From Proteles cristata cristata (taxonomy: Eukaryota; Chordata; Mammalia; Carnivora; Hyaenidae), in the NCBI GenBank assembly GCA_017311185.1, contig JAESUZ010000425.1, positions 310,001 to 374,000 of the forward strand: a DNA stretch of 64,000 bases, given 5' to 3'. The number at the start of each line of letters is the position of its first letter. The first letter of the stretch is position 1. This document shows, one piece after another, positions 56,816 through 64,000 of the stretch. A model generated the notes under the pieces. It was not told the origin of the DNA, did no database searches, and saw nothing but the letters and a program-made list of their open reading frames with translations. A program made the position numbers and the translations under genes.

Positions 56816-57959
56816 TCCACCACGAGTTGGTTTGAGGTGAAACCACTCATATTGAGAAACTGTAAGAAGTCAGTGTGCTCAAATAAGAGAAGCTGTAAAG
56901 ACCTTCACACTCAAGATGATCTTCTGTAAAGATCTTCACACTCAGCATCTTCCTGTTACAGTCATACCTCAAAGAGCAGACAATATCAGAGCAGTTGCTT
57001 CAAGAGAGCGAAAGCGCCATCGGCATCTGGCCCTTCCATCTTGTTTGAAGGTGACAGGGCTTCTTGTTGCTGGAGGAGAGGCTGGTGGTTAAATGCTTCC
57101 TTTTGACGATGGAGCAAAAGAGACCGAACAAAGCAGGCTGCCCATTTCCAGGTGAGTCTCGGGAGAGATGTTCCCTCTGGGTGGTTCTTCCCCTCATGCT
57201 CTTTCTCCTCCATGGCTTCTCCTGAGTCAGGGTCTTTCCTCCAGGACTTCAAACTCATCCTGTGCCTGCATCCCTGCCCACGTGTACCTGGCAGGTGTCT
57301 TAGTCCATAATACTGGGCTTCGTGGACCCAAGCTGCAAAGACACCTAAATAAAGGGAGGGTCAGTTGAACAAGCCCAGGGCTACTGAGCCCAGTGTGGAT
57401 CCCACCGCCCAGGGCTGCATGAGGGATGCAAAAAGTGTGGGAAGAAATCCAGCCTCTTAATGTGATTCCCTAAGGTACCTTGAATCCAGAATGACGGCAG
57501 TCCCAAAAGCACTATCTGGCTCTCTGGGGTAAGAGTGGGTGATTTTCCAGGATGAGTTACTCTGGAAGAACCATTTCCTGTGATTTGAAGTTCTCACCTG
57601 CTTTGAGGTGGGGGGCGGGAGGGAGAGGTGCTTCGATGCCCTATCCTGGGGATTGTGAGTGGAAGGAAAGTCATCAAGAGACATTTTCTGTTTGCTTTGA
57701 AAAATGTTTTCTTAGCCTTAACCATCTCTTAATGCCACGAGAGACTCCTCTTTCCTGTGCTGCTGCGGGCTTCATGCTTCACCTTTGGGGCACTAATTCA
57801 GCTAAGTATCTTCAGAAAAGGCAAAAGTTTTCGTAAATATAAGGGGAACTTCAACAGACACAGAGAGAACCTGAGTTAGAAGGTTCCCAATCTGCTCAAC
57901 TCTGGTGTCTGCCTCCTCCTCATCCCCAGTCCTCATTTTTCCTTTTTTATTTGGTAGTT
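56816..57959. other. Unassigned stretch, no gene seen
   Basis: No recognised repeat or exon. A local duplication of 'agaccttcacactcaagatg'-type sequence occurs at about 56897 and 56930. Confidence 0.4.
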
Positions 57960-58063
57960 AAAAAAAATTTTTTTAAGTTAATTTTTTTCAGTGGCTCTAC
58001 ACAGGACTTGACCTCATGACCCTGAGATCAAGAGTCTCATGCTCCGTGCGCTGAACAAAGCCG
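57960..58063 (-). mobile_element. Older CAN-SINE fragment
   Basis: Minus-strand old type with 'ctacacaggacttgacctca' and 'gagatcaagagtctcatgct'. Confidence 0.72.
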
Positions 58064-58479
58064 TCACCATATTGTACTTCTCTCCTCTTTTATCTCTTAT
58101 TTTGAAGGCACATCTTAGACTCCTCAGCTCTCTCGAATCTTTTGATCTGTCCCCCCCTCACCCTTTCACACTGCTACCTCCTCTACCCTTCTTTCCTTCC
58201 TTGCCTGGCCCATCTCCTCCCACCTTGGCCCTTCAACTCTGGATAATCATTGGAGCTTTGAGCCTCCTTCCCATTGTGGGCTCTTGAGTGGCTCAGAGAT
58301 GCCATGAGCAACCATCTGGGGCAGAAATGGGCTGATGGGGAACAGGAAATGAAACTCCCCCACCAACATTTTGTACTTGTCACACCCCGCGCTTCCTGTT
58401 TGAAGGCAGGAAGTTCTCAAGGGCCCCTGGGTTCTTCCCCCCAATTTGTCCTTTAAAGACATTCTTAACAATTATAGAA

Positions 58480-59970
58480 AAAAACCCCACATAATATTGA
58501 ATTTACTACTATTCACCATTAACCGGTGAATAGGTCAGCGATGGTATATAGATTCTCAGTGTTGCACAAAATTCATTTTGTGACTGAAAATCTACACCCA
58601 CAGTTCCGTGTTCCCTCCTCCCCACCCTAACTTGTTCTTAGTTCCTCTTTCATTTCTATAAATTTGACTACTTTACAGCTCACGTAAGTGGAATCTTAGG
58701 GTATTTGAGTTTCTGTGACGTGGTTAGTTCGCTTAGCAGCAAGTCCAGAACGATCTTCTTGTCTAAACCTGGACAACACCACACTGTACATAGATGTTCA
58801 ATGTTCTTCATCCATCCTCTGTCTGTGGATGTGCGGGTTGCTTCTACCTCTTGACTCTTGAGAATTACACAGCAATGTATGGGGATGTTCATAAGTTGCT
58901 TCCAATTCCTATGGATATAAAACCTGAACTGAGTTTGTGCAATCACATGGTAAGTCTATTTCTTGATTTGGGGGGAACTCTTTACTGTGTGCTATAGCAG
59001 ATGTGCCATTTTACATTTTGTCCAACCGTGTGCCAGCATTCCAATTTCTCCATATCCTTGCCAGCCTCAGTTATTTTATGTTTTTTCGGTTTTGGGGTTC
59101 TTTTGGTTTTTGTTGTTGATTGTGACCATCCTAATGACTGTGACATGATATCTCTTTGCTGTACCATTTGCTTTCTGTAATATTTTCTCATCAGCTTGGT
59201 GGCCATCGTGTATCTTTGGAGACACGTGTCTTCAAGATTTTTGCCCATTTGTTAATTAGGCAGTTTGTTTTCTTGTTGTTGAAATTTAGAATTTCATTAC
59301 ATACTTTAGATGTTAATTCCTTAACTGATACACAATTCGCAGATACTTTCCCAATTGTGTGGCTTCCCTTTTCACTCAGTCCGTTGTTCCTCCTAGGGGC
59401 CAATAGTTAATAAGCTTGAAATGGCCGCATTTGTCTATTTGGCTTTTGTTGCTCATGCTTTTGGTGTCTTGTCCAAGACCTCATTGCCAAATCTAATGTC
59501 AGGGAAGGTTTCCTCCTGTTTTTCTGTCTCAACATCATAGTGTTAGGTTTTCTGTTGAGATCAGTTATTTTCAGTGAATTTTTGTGTATGATAGGAAGGG
59601 TCCCATTTCTTCTGTGTGCAAATATCACAGTTTTCAGATGACTTTATGTTGAAAGACTCTCCTTTCTCCATTGGGTGGGACTGGCCCCCTGTTTCTTTGG
59701 TCAACGTGTGTGTTTCTATGCCAGGACCCAATGATTTTATTTCCTGTAGTTCAGCAATATGTTTTGAAGTTGGGATTTGTAAACCTCCTGCTTCTATTTT
59801 CCTGGATTGCTCTGGCTCCTTGGGGTCTGTTGAGATACCATATGAATTGAAGGATGATTTTTTCTACTTGCTGCCAAAAATGCCATAGAGATTTTAATGT
59901 GAATAACATTGAATCTGTAGATCACTTTGAGGGGTATGGACATTTTACCAATATGAAATCTTCCAACATA
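58480..59970 (-). mobile_element. Old L1 LINE remnant, antisense
   Basis: Complement of L1 3' region: 'gaatttactactattcacca', 'ttctataaatttgactactt', 'cttgccagcctcagttattt', 'gacattttaccaatatgaaa'. Frames are decayed; no intact ORF2 part. Confidence 0.7.
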
Positions 59971-61613
59971 CGGTTCTGTTCCTGATAAGGACGGATTTTG
60001 AAAAAAGCAGTTTCTCTGGTTCCCATTCCTTGAATCCCCCCATCTCAACCCTCTAAAGGGTTTGCTCATCTCTCCCACCCCACTCGGTGTTTGCCTGAGC
60101 TGACGAGAGGACAGGGTTTCCAAGGTTTCAGATCTGGAGATTGTGAGGACACCAAACAAGCCAGACTCTTTCTCGGTGCCTTTCAAGTTTTTCTTCTCTC
60201 TGGTTTAACTATCTATTAATCCATGGATATCTCTTATTCTGTAGTTTGTCATCTCTTTTCTTCTGTCACCGACTGTGCTACAACGGTATGGCACTAACTC
60301 AGTTCAATTTCTCTAGAAATGGCAAACTCCTGCGAACAAAACTGGGGGATTTTGGTGGGTATTTCCAGCAACATGGGAACCCCAGCCTGCCTCTACTAAG
60401 ACTATTCCCTTCTCATCATGCACTAATCCTTATTCATCTTTTTTTATACCTAAGATTTTCTCTTCAGCTCTCCTGAATCTTTTGATTGTCCCCCATCAAC
60501 ACCCCTTTATCGCTAACTGGCAAACCTCGACTTTCCTTCTGAACCCTCAACTTCCTACTCACTAGGGTATTAAGTCTTAACCCCTTCCTTTGTCCTCCCC
60601 TTGACCCTTGGGCATTTGGGGATGAGATCATGGAAAACAGGGCAGGGAATCTGTGTGTTAAACATGATTCAGGATTAAGAGGACACATGGTTGTCAGGGC
60701 AGGACTGTCCAGGGACGCGATGGGGGCCTAGCTGGGGGTTGACCCATCTGCTGTGGGGAGAGCAACTAGAGCCTAAAGGATGAGGTAGGGGAGCCATTTT
60801 TGTAGCTTTAGGGGTCAGTGTGAGAAGAGTGGTGAGGGGTTGGTGGAAATGTGAAGATTCTTAAAGACTCAGAGAAGCGCCCTGACACTGGGGACAAAAC
60901 ACTCGATTCCGGTAGCCCATGTTGGAGCAGACAATCATAAGGATGGACACAAACCTGCAGAAGCTGGATGGAGAGCTGTTTATATCCCTCAAGAGATTTA
61001 GATGTTAAGTGCACACGAAGACCTCCCAGGGCACAGCAGCATGTGGGCGAGGATGGGACACTAGGAATATGGGACAGACCACAGGACGTGCTAGCCGGTG
61101 GGGGTTCAGAGTCTGGAGAGTGTGGAAGGATTGGACAGCATCAGGTCCCCATAGAGGTAGTGTTGACTTGAGGGCATGACAGGACTGAAAGGAAGGAAAG
61201 AATGTGAGCTTGGGGCTGTCAGACCAGGAAAGTCTGGGAATTGTAGTCTGGTGGAAGGTTGGGGATTAAATGCTCGTGAATTAAAGAAAAAGCAATTACT
61301 CTCAACAGGCTTTATTTCCTCACTCATTATGTCTTGTACTATGTTTGCCTGAAGAAAGTTTCCAAGATCTTCAGGTAGCTTAAAATATTGCCCTTCTGCT
61401 AAGTTAAGCTAATTACAGACATTCATTAAATACCTAAATGATTTCCAAATGAGCTGAAACTCAGTTATGTTTATTACAAAGCATAATCACATCACTATGA
61501 ATATATTGCACCTCTTAATGAATATGTCCTATTTGCCATATTGTAGCAAAGAGATGTATATGTATATAAAGGTTTGGGGGAATCCTCTTCACAATGTCTG
61601 CTATCCATCCTGG
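59971..61613. other. Unassigned stretch, no gene seen
   Basis: Mixed unique-looking DNA. No CEACAM-like immunoglobulin exon or other exon was recognised on either strand. Confidence 0.4.
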
Positions 61614-61640
61614 TTTTTTTTAAAATTTTTATTTATTTCT

Positions 61641-61673
<33 letters not shown>

Positions 61674-61840
61674 TGAGCAGGGGAGGGTCAGAGAGAGAGA
61701 GGAGATACAGAATTTGAAAAGCTCCAGGCTCTGAGCTGGTCGTCAGCACAGAGCCTGACGCGGGCTCGAACCCACGAACAGTGAGATCATGACCTGAGCC
61801 AAAGTCAGACGCTTAACTGACTGAGCCACCCAGGATTCCC
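61614..61840 (-). mobile_element. CAN-SINE
   Basis: Minus-strand copy with a GA run at 61643-61670 and 'gagctggtcgtcagcacaga'. Flanks 'atccatcctggtttttt' and 'atccatcccggttttga' are the duplicated target. Confidence 0.93.
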
Positions 61841-62534
61841 AATCCATCCCGGTTTTGACAGTCTGATTATCCACATCCAAATTATTTCTGTGAAATAGAA
61901 GTTTCTGTAGGAAAGATAATGTTCCTTCCACATGAATGAGTCTCTAGTAGGAGAAATCAGAGAGTAGAAAAACAACTTTGGGAGCAAAGAATGAATTTTA
62001 TGAGTACAGTTTTGTCCCAGTATAAAAATGGCATGCATTGCAGCGTAGGGTGGATGAAAATGTAGGACGGAGCCGGAATGCATATAGAGAGTGTGGCAAA
62101 AGGTTCAGGGTCAGGGAATTTTATTTGTCCTGGTTCTCTCAGGCTGAGATTACCTGGGTTCATGTGTAAGAGCGTTTTACCAGAGCCTTTGGTGTCAAGT
62201 ATTGTGATGTCCAAGTGGAATTCAATGTATTCTTTGTTCCAAAGACACAACTTTTGTTGGATGTTTGTTTGGTCTGCTTTCAATAAGAGGGTGTAAAAGG
62301 AAAAGATTCTTCTGAATAACAGGCAAGCAGCCAAAGAGCCAATCAGAAGGAGCAATGGTGTTGTTTCTGATCATGGGAAGTAATGGAATCTTTGTATAAG
62401 GCTGGGGAGCATGAGGAGGTACAAATGGGGTGACAGCATTTTACCATCATCACGTACCTGGGGCTGCAACAAGTGACTTTTTAAAAGCTTTATTTTTAAT
62501 ATGAAGAGATAGTTTCTGGAGTTCTTTTAATATT
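61841..62534. other. Unassigned stretch, no gene seen
   Basis: No recognised exon or repeat. Confidence 0.4.
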
Positions 62535-62735
62535 ATGGTAGATCAAATAGTTGTCACCAAAGACATCTTGAGTTTTAAACCTGGATCCTGTGAATGTCAT
62601 ATTCCCTGGCAAAGACACTGCCTGTGTGATAGAGTTAAAGATTATGAAATGGGAAGATTATTCTGGAATGTCTGGGTGGTGGCTCCAATGACTCTCAAGT
62701 ATTGAGAGAGAGAGAAAGTGAGAGAGAGAGAAGGG
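62535..62735 (+). mobile_element. MLT1-type LTR fragment with GA run
   Basis: 'gatcaaatagttgtcaccaa', 'ggatcctgtgaatgtcatat' and 'gaagattattctggaatgtc' match the first half of the LTRs at 40957 and 47428. It ends in a GA-rich run at 62703-62735. Confidence 0.6.
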
Positions 62736-63660
62736 AGATTGGCTTAGGGAGGAAAAGAGTAAATGTGAGGATAAAGCAGGGGAGAGAAGGTAGGTAGGAT
62801 GGGGAACCAGGACCCAGAACGAGGAAAGTCTCCAGAAGTTACAAAGGAGAAGAAAACATATTCTTCCGGAGAGGCTGAGGAGGGTACGTTGAAGTCCATT
62901 TGGGGATTGTGGACTGTTAACAGGACTGTTAAAGAGTTTATAAACAGGTTGGAATTCAATGGAGATGACATTGAAGATGAAACACTCGAGTTGAGGGAGC
63001 TCCTGGTTGAGTGAGGAGTCCTGAAGCTGTATAAGCCAAAAGAACTGCAGACAGAGACTCAGGGGTCCTGGAACTCAAGGCTTGTTAGAGGGAGCCCAGA
63101 TGAAGGGGGAACAGGGCAGATGGTAGAGGTATAGGGGAGGTTAGAGTCCAGTAGGGGAGCAGAGTCCAGAGAAGCAAGAGGGATTGTAGGGTGCAGGGAT
63201 CACACAGAGGCCAGAGGTGATTGCAGGGAGGAAGGAGGTTTCTGGTCTGGTTGCCAGGCTGGGGGTGGAGTGGGAGGGCGCAAGGTCGAGGGATCCTGCT
63301 TTGGACAGGGAGGTCCAGGGTTTCCCAAGGCCTAGATCGACCAGGATGAGATGCCTTTAACTGGCTCTCAAACCAGTTTCAGCATTGCTCAGGATTGTTC
63401 TAGAAAAGCAAAAGATCTACTTCCTTCCTCGAGGAACCTTCAGCATATCAACTCATTATCAAAGTCCTCCAGGAGTGTTTTGTGTAACTGAAAGGCATGG
63501 AGTGACTAGTTTGCAGGTCACAAGGAGAACAGGAGACGGTCAGGAAGGGGACTGAAGCTGGGCGACTTTGGAGTGGTCAGAGCCTGGATGCAATGAGAAA
63601 ATGGGGCAGAATCTGCAGTGCCCTGGATGACTGGGGCTCCAACTGAAAGAGGAGAGGGTA
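62736..63660. other. Purine-rich unassigned stretch, no gene seen
   Basis: A- and G-rich DNA without recognised exons or repeats. Confidence 0.4.
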
Positions 63661-63892
63661 GGGGCGCCTGGGTGGCTTAGTCGGTTGAACGTCCGACTTT
63701 CGCTTAGGTCATGATCTCACGGTTCGTGGGTTCAAGCCCCACGTCGGGCTCTGTGCTGACTGCCGGCTCAGAGCCTGGAGTCAATTTCAGAGTCTGTGTC
63801 TCCCTCTCTCTCGACTCTCCCCTGCTCACGCTGTTTCTCTCTCCTAGAAATAAATAAAAAATATTAAAAAAAAGAAAGAAAGAAAGAAAGAA
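63661..63892 (+). mobile_element. CAN-SINE, TGCC subfamily, with (AAAG)n tail
   Basis: Plus-strand copy starting GGGGCGCCTGGGTGGCTTAG, with 'ctgactgccggctcagagcc' and 'ctcctagaaataaataaaaa', then a GAAA microsatellite. Flanks 'gaaagaggagaggg' are repeated on both sides. Confidence 0.94.
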
Positions 63893-64000
63893 AGAGGAGA
63901 GGGAAATGCTCTGGGGTTCAGAGCATTTAGCAGCCAGTTTTATTTCTTCATTCATACAAGGGTCTTTCTAGCACTTTCTAACACTAGCATGTGTTTTTGA

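Noticed and set aside
61614..61680. GA dinucleotide microsatellites such as this one
   Set aside because: They are the internal CT/GA runs of CAN-SINEs, not independent loci.
44100..64000. Possible CEACAM-type immunoglobulin exons expected from human gene order
   Set aside because: No frame shows the Ig pattern (paired Cys with Trp and Tyr-x-Cys) next to splice signals; the frames belong to SINE or L1 remnants.

Overview
This is nuclear DNA of a carnivoran mammal, almost certainly a feliform (cat-side) species. It has split genes with GT-AG introns. It also carries dozens of tRNA-derived CAN-SINEs of the cat type (head starting GGGGCGCCTGGGTGGCT), carnivore L1 3' ends, and older L2, MIR, MLT1 and MER5-like elements. 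The gene order EXOSC5(-), BCKDHA(+), B3GNT8(-), DMAC2(-), ERICH4(+) matches human chromosome 19q13.2. Species was inferred from the repeats and not tested by any search.

Layout. 1-708: intergenic 3' flank with a weak L2 remnant. 759-8548: EXOSC5 on the minus strand (6 coding exons, 235 aa). 8549-9046: a compact region between two divergent start codons, read as a bidirectional promoter. 9047-26955: BCKDHA on the plus strand (9 exons, 446 aa). 27900-29093: the B3GNT8 single-exon coding region, tail to tail with BCKDHA. 29.1-33.2 kb: GC-rich B3GNT8 upstream DNA and the DMAC2 3' flank. 33251-38170: DMAC2 (6 exons, 256 aa); intron 2 holds an antisense L2 interrupted by three CAN-SINEs and a truncated 5S rRNA retrocopy. 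38.2-42.1 kb: another antisense L2 carrying an SRP14 processed pseudogene that is itself broken by CAN-SINEs, then an MLT1 LTR. 42161-43656: ERICH4 (2 exons, 134 aa). 43.7-64 kb: no coding exon recognised; it is mostly stacked SINEs, L1 remnants, an L2 and MLT1 LTRs. The human order would put PCAT19 and CEACAM21 beyond here, and I saw no CEACAM-like Ig exon.

All five protein genes look intact: every inferred junction keeps frame, and the lengths equal or nearly equal the human proteins as I remember them. BCKDHA and DMAC2 act in mitochondria (branched-chain keto-acid oxidation and complex I assembly). EXOSC5 is a core exosome subunit, B3GNT8 is a Golgi glycosyltransferase, and ERICH4 has no known function. 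The genes are neighbours rather than a pathway.

I did not find a new gene system. The most unusual items are the tailless 5S rRNA retrocopy with matching target-site duplications, the SRP14 retrocopy in a layered insertion record, a splice-donor-like degenerate repeat next to EXOSC5 exon 1, a CAN-SINE subfamily with a 4-nt diagnostic insertion, and repeated SINE insertion into the same target sites.
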